Shown: positions 51,142 to 62,907, counted from the first letter of the stretch. The stretch: DNA of 64,000 bases from Zygnema cylindricum (GCA_037447655.1 JBBHKE010002632.1:372477-436476); one strand, 5' to 3'. Notes: generated by a model not told the origin, from the sequence alone. Program-made: numbers and translations.

Positions 51142-51288
51142 TTTCATTGCTGCTCCCTCAATTCTTTGGATACAATACAACATTGAAGATATTTGCCTTC
51201 ATGATGATCGTACTTAGAATCACCGAAAATAACGTACGAATTGAACGATTTGCTCTCAAATCGAGGGGAAAAGTTAGATAGCGGAATA

Positions 51289-51740
51289 TGTTGGATCTTA
51301 AACAAAATCCCCACTCAAAAATAAATGCTCAAGAACATAAAACATTACAGAGCTGAAGATCATAATAGACAAGAGGGATAATCGGCCAAAAGAATTTTAA
51401 GTGTTTATGGCCGAAGCCTCTTTACATCAACTCTTCTCTTCTCTTCTTCTCTCTTCAAAGATAAACTCTACACTCTTAAAAGATCACTCAAACATGATCA
51501 TACTCCTTAATTCCTCTATTCTCCAAATAGATCACTAAAGATCCGCAACACCTCTGAATTGACCACAAAGGATCATACTCTCCTAATTGACCACACAGGA
51601 TCTTTCTCTCTCTCTCTTTTAATTGATCACTAAGGATCTTCCCCTCTCTCTTAACTGATCACAGAGGATCAACATCTTTACTCCTAAATTGATCCAAAGC
51701 TAATGCAAGGATCATTATGCACCTGAACTCTGCTGCCAAT
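51289..51740 (+). mobile_element. possible LTR with GATCAC-AAGGATC repeats
   Basis: GCGGAATA followed by TGTTGGATCTTAAAC resembles a copia PPT-LTR junction. The body has five units of TTGATCACTAAGGATC type at 51525-51700. No partner LTR or coding region was seen. Confidence 0.3.
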
Positions 51741-52139
51741 AGCCTCTCAAACTAGCTTACAAAGCATAGCAAGCAAACTATCAAGGCGACAACTCTTGCT
51801 CTTGTTTTTTTTTTGGCAGTGGCATACTGAAAAAAAACTTCCACGAAGGAAGGCGTACACGCCTTCTCCTTCGAAACGCGAAACTCCAGAATGAGAGTTT
51901 TGTGCGTGTGTTGTAAACGCGCCATAATTGTTCAAAACGTATTTTACGCACGATTCGAATACGCGTAAAATACGTAGAAACAGGAGAGGTCGATTTGAAA
52001 AAAACGTAAAAATCGTTAATGAAATTTTGATCGTACAATTTTGTACAAGTTAAAATAACTGAATTGAACCAGTACTGCGGTTTTACGCTTTCCGTTAAAT
52101 GAGCGGTAAAATGTTTTATGCATTCATATACTTATCACA

Positions 52140-52265
52140 TCCCATGTGTGTATCGAAAATTCTACACCAACTGGTTACGTACGACGCTGGTTACGGACGA
52201 CGCTCAAAACTGTTACGACGAATATCCGTAGGCCCAGGTTCAATTCCTAGCCTACACCTCATTTT
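52140..52265 (+). mobile_element. possible tRNA-derived SINE or tRNA-like remnant
   Basis: A perfect B box GGTTCAATTCC (52237-52247) lies in a T-arm-like CCCAGGTTCAATTCCTAG with CCTACACC after it. The A box is not convincing. Followed by AT-rich sequence. Confidence 0.3.
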
Positions 52266-52477
52266 TGTCATAATAAAATATTGTATGTGTGACAGGCAGC
52301 CATTGCATTCTTTCTCTTCCTCTCCGAGAGCATGCGACTTCAAAAAAACAACGTACAGGCCATATGCAGATGACATTTTACATCATTCAACATTGCAAGA
52401 CGTAACCTGTTAATAAAAAAAATAAAAACAATCGCATTAAAATGAAAAAGTAATACATGTATGTCATTCATCTATTT

Positions 52478-54610
52478 TTACTCTAAATCTTCTTCCCCTG
52501 CATCGAAGTCCATCATGTCTTCATCTGAATCCTCTTCCCTAACCTCCCCTTCCATTTCTTCCCATTCTATCAAATTCTCTTCATAGGTGACATCCCTTGT
52601 TTTCTTTAACAGTCTGAGATTAGTGAAGACCCATACGAGATCATTAGCCACTTTAGCCGTTAATCTATTTCTTTTGTTAGAGTGAATATGGTCATATGTC
52701 GACCAATTTCGCTCACAAGAGCTGGCAGCTGAGCACTGTGCAAGTATTTTGAATGATACCTTCTGCAAGATACCTTCTGCAAGATAGGGGTGGCAAGATA
52801 GGGGTGGCAGATCCAAACTCTGCACTGTGCAAGTATTTTGAATGATACCTTCTGCAAGATACCTTCTGCAAGATTGCAAGTATTTTGAATGATACCTTCT
52901 GCAAGATACCTTCTGCAAGATAGGGGTGGCAGATCCAAACTCTTGCCACCATTTCCACGCTGGCATTTTTTTTGCACAAAATATTGTCACTTCCCTACCA
53001 AAACTTCTATATTTTGACAACTCATTGCAGGCATCTTCTTGCTCCTCCACATTTGGAAGCATCCTCTCGAACATTGTGTGAAAACCTTCCATAACTGTCA
53101 CGTTTCCACGTTGCCCATATGCATGACATTGACACTCCGGATCGAGTACAAAGTCGGCCGCATAAATGGGGCTATGCGCCATCTTCCACCTTGCCAACCA
53201 TGATGGCATCAACTCTTCCAAAATCTGAATGCCCTCATGCATATTATCTCCTCCAGCGCAAGCTAAATTTTCCAAAAACTGTCCGATGGCGTAAAAACCG
53301 TGGTAAACCTTCCCCACATTCGGGCCACCCCTGTCGCAGTCCCTCATCAACCGCACCACAACTTCTAAAATTGACACGGCCTCTGTCACTCTAACCCAAA
53401 ACTTCGTGCTCAAAATGTAGCACCTAATTTTAGCCCCCTCTGTCTTGTACATAGGCTTGCCCACCCATTCCTTGAATTTGTCATCGAACATTTGTCAACC
53501 GCTCCAAACTCTCTTTCACATCTAACATCTTCTAGAGCATATAATATTTGTACCAAACGTAGTCTCTCCAGGTTTTAAAAGCCGAAGTTCAGAAATTTTA
53601 TTAAACATGGCTACACTCATGCTATGATTAGTGTTAAATTTGAGAATTTCTTTTGCCTCTCGGACAGGTTTGGAGATAAATATCAACCTACTCCAATCTT
53701 CCAACATCAAGTTGAGTATATGTGCAACGCATGGCGTCCACGTGATAGAAGGGTGCTTTGCCACGAGCAACAAGGCTGCAGCCTTGTTCATTGGGGCAGA
53801 ATCGGTAATAATCTCCACCACGTTCTCCACCCCTATCGCAAGTACTCCCTTTTCCAACAACTTACATATGTAGTCGGCGTCCTCAATTTTCCCACAAGTG
53901 TCTTCTGCTGTCAAGAACATTTCACCATTTGGGTTGAAAGCTAGAATATTTTTAGCAAAGGACTGGCATCTACTGCTGTCCACACGTCTGATGTGATTGT
54001 GGCACCGGTGACTTCGATGGTTTCCAAATAACTTGACAAATCCCTCTTCACATTCCCCTTGGTCTCTAATAGGAGACGATTTCACATTGCACTAGGGATT
54101 CGTAACATATAATTTATACCTATATCACCAGTCTTCTTCACCGCTGCCTTGAAATACGGGTCATCCAAAAGTTTGAACGGCAATCCGTTGAATTAGAAAG
54201 CCATGGCCAAGGCTAAATCTACCTCCTTATTTTGCATGCTAAATGCACTTTGTATTCTCGTCTGAACAACTCTTGCTTTGGTCCTTGGAGACGGTGAAAA
54301 ACTGCACGTGAGTTCATCCAAGTCACCGAGCAGAGTATTGTGAGAGGAATTTGCCGATTTTCCTTTGTCAGCCGCAATAAACTCCTCTTTCACCTCGGCT
54401 GGACACATTTTGCAAGCTCTAATCCCTCCACTCTTGACATTTCCAGTGAGATGATTTTTGATCCTAGTTGCCTGGGCGGTAAATTTGAAATTACAGTAAA
54501 TACAGACACATAATCGGTTTGCTATTAGAATCGCACTGTCTGGAGCCTTCACGTTGTCCCACTCCTCTCCTCGAACTATAAGCACGGCTTCTTTTTGGAT
54601 ATCTGTGACT
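52478..54610 (-). pseudogene. hAT transposase pseudogene (BED, DUF659)
   Basis: In order on the minus strand: a BED zinc finger (CIYCNFKFTAQATRIKNHL, GGIRACKMCP) at 54585-54370; a DUF659-type core at about 54190-53522 with NPNGEMFLTAEDTCGKI, ENVVEIITDSAPMNKAAALL and ITWTPCVAHILNLMLEDW; and a C-terminal part at 53491-52478 with CHAYGQRGNVTVMEGF, CERNWSTYDHIHSNKRNRL (hAT dimerisation) and an acidic tail. Breaks: in-frame stops at 54193-54195 and near 54082, a frameshift near 53990 in the catalytic DGWT-like region and another near 53500-53550. An autonomous hAT element once, now inactive. Confidence 0.88.
52738..52945. repeat. minisatellite inside hAT coding region
   Basis: 14-bp units GATACCTTCTGCAA alternate with GATAGGGGTGGCAA and a longer unit GCAAGTATTTTGAATGATAC. 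Insertion lies between the WKWWQEFGSAT and CSAASSCERNW positions of the transposase. Confidence 0.88.
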
Positions 54611-54647
54611 TCTTCGTCAACGGCTTCAACGGCAGTTTCATTGAAGG

Positions 54648-54815
54648 AAGGGATGGATGGATGGATGGAGGGAGGGAGGGAGAGAGGGAAGGAGGGAGGG
54701 AGGGATGAATGAAGGGAGGGAGGAAAAGAGTGAAAGATGAAAGGAGAGAAAAACGGCGAGAGGGAGGGAGGGAAGGAAGTAGAGAGGGAGAGAGGGAGAG
54801 AGGGAAGTCGTGGCG
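54648..54815. repeat. GGAT/GGGA purine microsatellite
   Basis: GGATGGAT then GAGGGAGGGAGAG repeats at the 5' end of the hAT coding region; the true start codon is probably in or beyond this tract. Confidence 0.85.
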
Positions 54816-54899
54816 TTAGTAATGCCGTCTTCTTTGAAGATTCGCCTTAATTGTTCAAGTTTCCATGGCGCCTTTTTTGAAAAATTAAAAAAAGACATT

Positions 54900-56035
54900 C
54901 GTAGATCGTACACATTTTGATTTTACGGCTCGCATATAGTGTGACGTTGTAACGTCTCTTTTTTGAAATTGTCCGTTGACGTGCCACAAATTTCCGTACA
55001 TATCCGTCAACATTCTGTTCAGTTTACATAATAGAAAGTATCGATACGTGCATCGTATCTGGAAATTGTACTTTCGTACAATTACCGTAAAAATCAGTAC
55101 AGTTACTGTAATTTGTGTATAGGTATCTGTAAATGTTCCGTTTCAGTTTACAATAGACGTTTTTTTGGGATTTTTTTAAAAGTCACGTACAATACGTAGA
55201 AACTGGAAAAAATGAAAAAATCGCGCGTCTTCAACAACTAGGGTACGCACGAAACTAATACACCTGCACACGAAACAAAAGTGACGCGAAACGAAATCGT
55301 ACATTTCGTTCGCTGACTCATCAAATATTGACCTGAAACGAAGTTGTACGTTTTGGCGCCAAACATCAATACTCCAAAAGATATAAACTCCAAACGATAT
55401 TCAACGTACACAAAATGTGTGCTCGGGAATCGAAGTCTAACGCTTCAAACGCCAACCCGATATATATGCCACGTCCAACTCAAGCCGTCACAAATCCACC
55501 CGTGCGAAGTACTTGCACCAAATATCTCCATACCAATACATACACGCGAAGCGAAGTCGAGCGAAGTCGAGCGCTTCGTACGCGAGCGCGATATACATTG
55601 CGGTTCACTAAAGCGTCATTTCGCCTAATTCGACAATGAATTTAACAATCCCCCTCTCATTGGCAAAATCATTGAAACTCCTCAAAACGAAACTCCAGGT
55701 GATTTCGGCCGCTTTGTCGATGCGCACAATAATGTAACAATCCCCCTCTTCATTGTGGGAATCGTCAAACTCCAATTCCCTCCAAAGCCAATAAACTCCA
55801 AAATAAATATCAACGAACGAATGCGATATTGGTCAAATGGCCAACTAGCGCAAAAGTCTAAGATTCCCTTGTGTTATGGAAAAATCTCCCTAAAGCGTAA
55901 CCAAATCTTAAATTTTGGTCGCACCCTCCTCAAAGTAAATTAATATGAATGATTGCTCAACCATACATTACCTCGCCACATGGCATATCGTAATTTGTTC
56001 GAACGTCGTCAAACGTAAATTGATTGCCTCTCTAA
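54900..56035. other. GTAC-rich intergenic region, no gene seen
   Basis: Short direct repeats (CGAAGTCGAGCG near 55553-55573, AACAATCCCCCTCT near 55645 and 55736). No supported gene. Confidence 0.4.
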
Positions 56036-56408
56036 GGGTGAAGTTCCATAAGACGTTTCTGTAATCGTACGACCAACTCTACAGACCGAGTCGATTGAAT
56101 CGATGTTCCATCACGTAGAGGCTGGAAGCCACTTGTTCTAAATTGACTGGCGCCATGGAGGCTATGATTCGATATTGAATATCTTTCAAATTTTTAGCAG
56201 TGACAAACTTAACTTCAAATCTTCACTTTCGTACCATGTACCTGCTTACGAAGTAATCATACGATAAAACTTTTCTACTTTTTGCAGACGCCAGTCTTTA
56301 TGCTGTTGGATTGGCACGTGAAGCCGGTCCAATACGGGGTAGAATATGGAAATATCCATACTCGAGCCGCCCGTAATAAATCGGTACGGACCCGCCAGTC
56401 TCAACATC

Positions 56409-56480
56409 AAGCTGGTGGCACAGTGGTAGTGCGTTCGCAGCTGAAGTGAAAGGTCCCAGGTTCGAACCCTGGCCGGCTCA
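56409..56480 (+). ncRNA. tRNA-like Pol III unit in TRIM 5' LTR
   Basis: 72 nt with standard cloverleaf spacing: acceptor AAGCTGG/CCGGCTC (6 of 7 pairs, one G-U), D stem GCAC/GTGC with loop AGTGGTA, anticodon stem TTCGC/GTGAA with 7-nt loop AGCTGAA, T stem CCAGG/CCTGG with loop TTCGAAC. The A box TGGCACAGTGG and B box GGTTCGAACCC fit consensus, and TTTT at 56482-56485 would stop Pol III. The loop lacks the universal U33 (G instead), so it is unlikely to decode. Nominal anticodon CTG. Confidence 0.8.
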
Positions 56481-56533
56481 ATTTTCCCAAGTGTGGGACA
56501 TGCCCAAATCCCGGATTTCTAGGAAATCTAACA

Positions 56534-56546
56534 TGGTATCAGAGCC
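56534..56546 (+). other. TRIM primer binding site
   Basis: TGGTATCAGAGCC directly after the 5' LTR, complementary to the 3' end of plant initiator tRNA-Met. Confidence 0.92.
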
Positions 56547-56694
56547 AGCGGGATTGCGGATGGTTTGACCGGCTTTCTCGTGAGGGGGGGTGTTGGATTG
56601 GCACGTGAAGCCGGTCCAATACGGGGTAGAATATGGAAATATCCATACTCGAGCCGCTGTAATAAATCGGTACGGACCCGCCAGTCTCAACATC

Positions 56695-56766
56695 GAGCTG
56701 GTGGCACAGTGGTAGTGCGTTCGCAGTTGAAGTGAAAGGTCCCAGGTTCGAACCCTGGCCGGCTCA
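56695..56766 (+). ncRNA. tRNA-like Pol III unit in TRIM 3' LTR
   Basis: Same structure as the 5' LTR copy, with a fully paired acceptor GAGCTGG/CCGGCTC and loop AGTTGAA (nominal anticodon TTG, again no U33). Both promoter boxes and the TTTT terminator are intact. Confidence 0.8.
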
Positions 56767-57292
56767 ATTTTCCCAAGTGTGGGACATGCCAAATCCCGGA
56801 TTTCTAGGAAATCTAACATATGCTAGCTCATTTTTTAGGGTTTCTGTTTTCGAACATAACGAAACTCCTTTGAGAGAAATAGTGTGACGAACAAAAGTTA
56901 CCGAAAATAGCGTGACAAAGGAATGTTACAAAATTTCGTTTTTATTTTCGGTTGTATTTTGGAAAGCGCGTGTCATGTGCAAATCTTAAGATTTTTCGTT
57001 GGTTTTCCACCATGATACGTAGCCTAATTGTCAAGCGTGTCACGATTTTTTTTTTTTGTTTCTGCCAAGCCAACTTTTCGAAGTGGGTTAATAGTTACAG
57101 AGAAAAATGAAGCGAACTCATCGCAGATGAACATCCGACGGCCAGTATTACCTCCAAGACCTTCGGAGAGTAATGGCAAGATTCTCTGTAATGTTGTTTT
57201 TCGTACAAAAACAAAATAGGCGGTACAATTTTGTGCGGATAGTCGCGGATTTCTATAAACTTCCCCACTTTTCCCGTGATGGAACGTCACCC

Positions 57293-58660
57293 TATGTGAT
57301 TGCGTAACTGGCCGTTGAATTTTCGAAATCAACGTCGAAACTTGCAGTCCCAATTTGCATAAAAAAACAAAATCTCAAAAAAAACTACGCTACTAAATCT
57401 TCACCAATCAAAATACGTGTCCCAAATCAATCGTAACAAAAATGATATCTAAAGATTAGAGACCGTCACATAAAATCTTTTCGCCTACAAATATATGACG
57501 ACGACCAAAACGGCTGCCTAAAAATCCAGTATCATCGTTCATTCCCCAATGTAAGTCAATCGTCCCATCGGCTCTTTGTACGGAACGACTTCTCCTCCTT
57601 GTTGAGTTTGAAAGCTTTAGTCCTCAATAGATGAGGTTGTGAGGGGAGTTTTTAGGACTTATAATATTTTTGGTATAAGTCCTTATAATACTTACGTTTA
57701 ATAGTGTGACAGTAACCCATGTATAAAAGAGTGTAATATACTTCTTTGGGACACTCGGCATCAGCAGGCGCGGATCAAATGTATTCGTACGAGAATGATC
57801 CAGTACAGAAGCAGAAACAGTGACACGCGACAAATTGTACGATACAGGAATGAACGGCAGATATGAATCGAGTCGACGTACGCGATTCAAAGTGGGACCA
57901 CATTGGGACGATGTTACTGGACGCGTTTCATCCATCGCAAAGAAATATTTTACACCTTACGGTGATCCGAAAATTCCGGAATACTCTTGCACGGACGCTA
58001 TTGTAATCGTTCGATCTCGCGTACATCGACGTCGGAGGAAATCTGACAGGACCACAATTGACTAAGCAAGTCGCGTCGCTTTGCGCGACCGACTTGCTAC
58101 CAGGAGATTTCAGTTTTGATCGTACAGTCATTTGGACGGATTCGCCAATTGCTTACTAAGCAAGTGGCACAATTTATGTACGGCACCTATTTGTAAATAT
58201 CTGAAGCAACCTTAATTTTTAGTGAATTAACTTTTAGTGTTACAATATTGAAATAGGATAGAAGTTATAATTAGGGTTTGGAAGTACTTCCGACACACTA
58301 GATGTACCGTTGACGTACAGTGTCGTTATTCGGTATAGTACTTAGCTACACGTGTAATTATTTGATTAGTGTAGGGCTCAGTAGATTACTATGTGAGTAT
58401 AAATTATAGAAATTAGTTTATTTTTTCAGTATCACAGTTGAGTTTACAAAAAGTAATGGCAAAGTGTTTTTCTACAAATTTGACCTGATGGTGTGATCAC
58501 CCTGATTGATTTTTTTGTATGAAACTTTGTAGTTATGTTTGATGACCTAGAAACTATTTTTTTACGTGGTTTCATTATGTTTTGTCAATTCAGTACAATT
58601 CTGTGAGGAGTCTACTTGGTTAGTTTTGTTAGAATTCTATGTGCATTTCCTGCTGAGGAC
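57293..58660. other. intergenic, no firm gene
   Basis: A frame at 57820-58065 (81 residues, Arg-rich end) and overlapping frames have no motif. Otherwise AT-rich with GTAC words. Confidence 0.35.
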
Positions 58661-58679
58661 CAAATTGTCAAACTTAGTC

Positions 58680-58930
58680 AAAGTTACGTGAGAGAGAAGT
58701 TACGAGAAGTTACGTGAGAGAGAAGTTAACGTGACGTGAGAACGAATCAACCGGAGTCCTGTTAGGTATATGTACGGTTGAATAAATGCGGTACAGTAAA
58801 GTACATGTATGTAGACGTGAAGGTTCATTTGCGTAGACGTCAAGTTAGATTTGTTTAGACGTCAAGCATACTTTGTGTAGACGTCAAGTTTTGGTGAAAC
58901 GTAGTCGTCTACTTGTATCGTACGTCAAGT
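58680..58930. repeat. AGAGAAGTTACG and GTAGACGTCAAG short repeats
   Basis: Two or three AGAAGTTACGTGAG units near 58683-58730, then four TAGACGTCAAG units spaced 25-30 bp at 58811-58900. Confidence 0.7.
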
Positions 58931-59917
58931 CAAGTCGCAGCAAATTTTGAGTATACGTGACGAAAAAGCATGCGGACATTTTGTACTTGGCGGTCTTTCA
59001 TTGGTCTACGTGTGTCACAAGTTAGATCCTATTTCTTTACGTGACACGCAAGTTGCATAGGTCTACACGACACGTACACATATAAAAATGTACCAAAGCT
59101 ATGCATCAATTAATCATCAATCGAATGATTCTCTCCAATATTTCCCTGCTGCTTGTTTTGCACTGAGTGCTTATTTTGTCGTGGAATTAATCTATCTTCT
59201 TTTCTTGTTCAGTAATTAAACCTTGCTTTCTCATATAGAGAATTGTTTTCCTTAGCTCCCTGTCTTTTAATTGATCGATCCTATGGCCACTTCTTCAGAA
59301 TCTTAACAATAACACTGGCTATAGACCTGATTTCTCTCTTTCTGATTTGCCTTTTCCCTCTCGGATTAGCGATGAAATGCCCTCGTCTCTCGATCCTTGA
59401 TTTTTTATGACTATTTTTCGAAGCGGAGCCTTGATCCCGAAAGATCTTTCTGATTTTATCTCCGCAGAGTGGATGGATCATGATTCTTGAGTGGATCGGT
59501 TAATTGATCCCGGTTTTTCTAGTGGGTTCCGATTTGTTTTCATTTTAAACAACCACATAAATGGCAGGAGTGTTTACAATCAGTTTAAAAAGAACCTCTG
59601 CAAACAACTGAAACAGAACAGGATAGAAAAAAGATATAGCGCACCATCCCACGTATTCGTTTTCAAAAGCGTGTGTGCTTAAAGTTGCCAATATAGTCCC
59701 TTGACAGAACTCTGACATGCTCAATTTGTGGCTGTATCGATGGCAATCCAGAAGCAGATTTGTAAGACTGGACAAGAAAAACCAACTCCCATTTCTACTG
59801 CACCTGCACCATTTCCGTGAACAATGTCCCCTATTGGCAAAGAATGCTCACGAGTCCTCTATCCACAGACTGGATACACTCCAATAATATACGACGATAC
59901 AATAATAATATCTAATA
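58931..59917. other. intergenic, no firm gene
   Basis: A possible LTR-like or promoter region (TATAAAAATG near 59082) but no partner. Small ORFs on both strands unsupported. Confidence 0.35.
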
Positions 59918-59982
59918 ATGATATGATATGACATGATAGGACATGACGTGACGTGACGTGATATGACATGATATGATATTAC
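59918..59982. repeat. ATGATATGACRTG short repeats
   Basis: Irregular units of GATATGACATGATA and GACGTGACGTGACGTGAT. Confidence 0.8.
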
Positions 59983-60959
59983 ATTAAATAATCTCATACG
60001 ATTTAATGAAAGAAAAAACGCAACAATTTCACTTTGCCCATACAATCAGTCAGAACTCAAAACATTTTCTAGCGATTTGACACAAATGCTGTGATTATAT
60101 AGTACCTACGATAATGATAAATAACATAGAACTTGGGTTTTGCATATAACTTCACATTATAAACTTTTTACATTAACCGCACAGTAGTTGACGATCTCCA
60201 AGTGATGGTGTATGCAACTTTGTGGTAGTGGATCACTTTAAATAATTAGCCTTTAACTGTGATAACTGGAAGACATCGGTGCTTAGAGTTTCGGTTTTCC
60301 CGTTTTTCACTGTGTTTCTTCTCAGCTTTCGGCTGATATTGAAAAAGAGGCTGACAATGTTTTTTCGTATGCAGTTTAGGTTCACTTCTCTACCAAAGGG
60401 ACTGAAAACAAACTGGAAACACCGAGGATAGCTTGACAGCTGAAGAACCGCAAATCATCAGCATTACATTTTCCATGCCCTCTTGAATGTTTTGCAATCC
60501 CAAAGAAAAAAAAACAAACAAAAAAACAATGTCCATATCGTCAACGTGTGTAGCCACAAGCTTACTGAGCATCCACACTGAACTGGCACACTGAGCAATT
60601 AAGTTTAGGACTTAAAAAGGCTTTGTATATAGTTTTAGGAACATGGAAATTTATAGGGCAGTTTTAGTGAAACCAACAGACTCCATATCTTATGGTTTAC
60701 TTGACCAATTCTATTCTAATTTTGGGAATTAACAATATGTAAAGAGATTTAATTATATGTTGAATTTGGTGTAATTTTAATATGTGGATCAGTGTTTATA
60801 GTGAGTGCAACACTGGCATTTGATAGGATTTTTGTTAGCTTCTGCTCTATTCATGTCTACTTCTACAACTATTGTTGCAACCCTCCAACACCGATAGTCA
60901 TAGAACAACATACAAAATGCTTACCATTTCTATGTGATATTGCTTTTAACTTTAGTTAA
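59983..60959. other. intergenic, no gene seen
   Basis: AT-rich; no supported frame or RNA gene. Confidence 0.4.
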
Positions 60960-61260
60960 TCGGTTTAGCATGCATGTAAATATTTAAGTAGCTAACGAAC
61001 CCTTTATATCCCAACAAAGGGCCTAGACTATGGGATAAGGCTAACGACTATTCTGGCCAATCGTAGGCCACGATCAATACCTAGCCGGTCAATTATCTTT
61101 TTAGTACAGTATACTCAGACTGTCCACTATCCTCTCTTAGCTGCTAAGGAAAACATGGATCTTTCTCTCTCTCATTCTAATCATCAGTGATTACAACAAG
61201 TTTCGCGATGAGAGAGAGGGTTAGAGCCTAGTCGCTTTCTAAAACATTTTGTTTCAAAGT
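60960..61260 (-). mobile_element. Copia LTR fragment
   Basis: Shares the order GGCCTAGACTATGGGATAAGGCTAACG, CACGATCAATACC, then TCATCAGTGATTACAACAAGTTTCG-GAGAGAG with LTRs at 11490-11730. No gag or partner attached. Confidence 0.55.
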
Positions 61261-61306
61261 TAAATGACCTTTATATTACATAAAAAAATCACATATTTAA
61301 ACACAC

Positions 61307-61932
61307 ACATGCCAACTCATAGCTACACATGCCCATTCATATCCACACATGCACACCCATGGCCACACATGCCTCTTTATGGCCACACATGCCCTTTCAT
61401 GGCCATACATGCCCACTCTTGGCCACACATGTCCACTCATGGCCACATATGCCCACTCTTGGCCACACATGTCCACTCATGGCCACACATGCCCACTCAT
61501 GGCCACACATGTCCATTTATGCCCACACATGTCATTTATGGCCACACATGTCATTCATGGCAACACATGCCCACTCATAGCCACACATGCTTACTCATGG
61601 CCACACATGGCCACTTATGGCAACACATGCCCATTCATGGCTACACATGCCCACTCATGGCCACACATGCCCACTCATGGCCACACATGGCCATTAATGG
61701 CTATACAATCCCACTCATAGCCACACATGCCCACTCATTGCCACACTTGCTCACTCATTGCCATATATGCCCACTCATGGCCATATATGCCAATTTATAG
61801 TCACACATGCTAATTCATAGCTACATATGCCCATTTTTGGCCACAAATGCCCACTCATGGCCACACCTGCTCACTCATAGCTACAAATTCCCACTCATGG
61901 CCACACATGCCAACTCATGCCCACACATGTCA
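61307..61932. repeat. 20-bp minisatellite CACTCATGGCCACACATGCC
   Basis: About 30 imperfect 20-bp units. Frames encoding THAHSWPHMP repeats in all three phases follow from the repeat. Uniform unit with no spacers, so not CRISPR. Confidence 0.95.
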
Positions 61933-62903
61933 TGTTGAAAAAGGTATTTTATATTCCAAGTTCTTTTGTTCATGGTTTCATTATAGTCTTCATACTTGTC
62001 GTAGTCACTAAGGAATGACAGGCAGCCATGGCTACCTTAGCGAGACATAGAAGACAAGCTGAGAAATAAGTGGGATAGCCCATTGCAAAAGATTGGCTGT
62101 TAGGTGTGGGAGTTGATCTAGTGACCTTCGGATGACCACCGTACAGAATAGCAGTCCGCCTTATCCGGTAGGTCTTGTAATAGAATTAAGTATATAGGGT
62201 ATGTTATCTATATAAACTATACGACGCAATCTTTTTCATTTAACTACTTATAGGACAAATTGAACATAGAAATGTACCAGGCAACACGAATTTCAGACTG
62301 CACAAAAATCACAAAACGAAATTTAATTTTGACGGACGAAATCAAATGTCTAGATCAGATCGAACGGCTCACAATGGCGTCGGTGTATCGAAGTGAATTT
62401 TTTGCCGTTTGCAGATCATAGTCGGCGGTTGACACGTGGTGAGATATGATTCGACAGCGAAAATCGCGGGGGATCATTTATGGCTCACGAACTGACACGT
62501 GTCAGCGGAGCGGCCATGCCGTACTATAGCTGTACAAGAAGTACATCGGTACCTGTACTTCCTTTTTACTTATAGTCTTTTGATTAGCTAGGTACAATAG
62601 TAGTAGGCTTAGAGAGTTAACTTAGGACTTAGAAAAATTAAAGTTTTTCCGCCTCTCTCCCAAAGTGGATTTGTATTTATATACCATCTTTTGTTAGCCA
62701 TAATTTAATGAGCAAGTGAGCAATTTCACTGATTGTTTTTGCTGCGGACTCAGGGGAGTCTAGGCTACACATGGGTTAGTCGATCAAAGTGTTTTCGTGC
62801 CAATGTGGCATTATTCATTTTCAAAGTCAAAAGTGCAAATATTATTCTACAGGCTTCATATAAGGTGAACATTCTATGTAGCAATGGAGGTCACAAAATA
62901 ACA
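61933..62903 (+). mobile_element. 5' LTR of fourth Copia copy
   Basis: Starts TGTTGAAAAAGGTATTTTAT directly at the end of the minisatellite (preceded by GTCA). Includes TTGTCGTAGTCACTAAGG, TTGACACGTGGTGA (G-box with one change), GTACATCGGTACCTGTACTTCC, CTGCGGACTCAGGGGAGTC, and ends AATAACA before the gag start. 971 bp. Confidence 0.8.
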
Positions 62904-62907
62904 CGTT

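Larger units (their letters stand above)
56304..56818 (+). mobile_element. TRIM retrotransposon with tRNA-like LTRs
   Basis: Two nearly identical LTRs, 56304-56533 and 56591-56818, begin TGTTGGATTGGCACGTGAAG and end GGAAATCTAACA. They are flanked by a perfect 5-bp duplication TATGC (56299-56303, 56819-56823). The 57-bp interior consists essentially of the initiator tRNA-Met primer site TGGTATCAGAGCC and a G-rich polypurine tract GAGGGGGGG. No protein is encoded, so movement would depend on another element's enzymes. The LTRs differ at only a few positions, so the insertion is fairly young. Confidence 0.95.
56036..57292. mobile_element. Harbinger-like MITE split by TRIM
   Basis: Left GGGTGAAGTTCCATAAGACG preceded by TAA, right GTGATGGAACGTCACCC followed by TAT (imperfect). 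Removing the TRIM leaves about 737 bp, like its relatives at 47373 and 12211. Confidence 0.75.

Noticed and set aside
56409-56766. Two genuine tandem tRNA genes
   Set aside because: Both are inside LTRs of one TRIM and lack U33 in the anticodon loop, so they are called tRNA-like parts of the element.
57820-58065. 81-residue Arg-rich ORF
   Set aside because: No domain recognised and overlapping frames look equally open; insufficient support.
61264-61800. 178-residue His/Thr/Pro repeat frame
   Set aside because: The 20-bp minisatellite is open in all three phases, so the frame is not evidence of a protein.
61307-61932. CRISPR-like array
   Set aside because: Adjacent units without unique spacers in a eukaryotic genome; a minisatellite.
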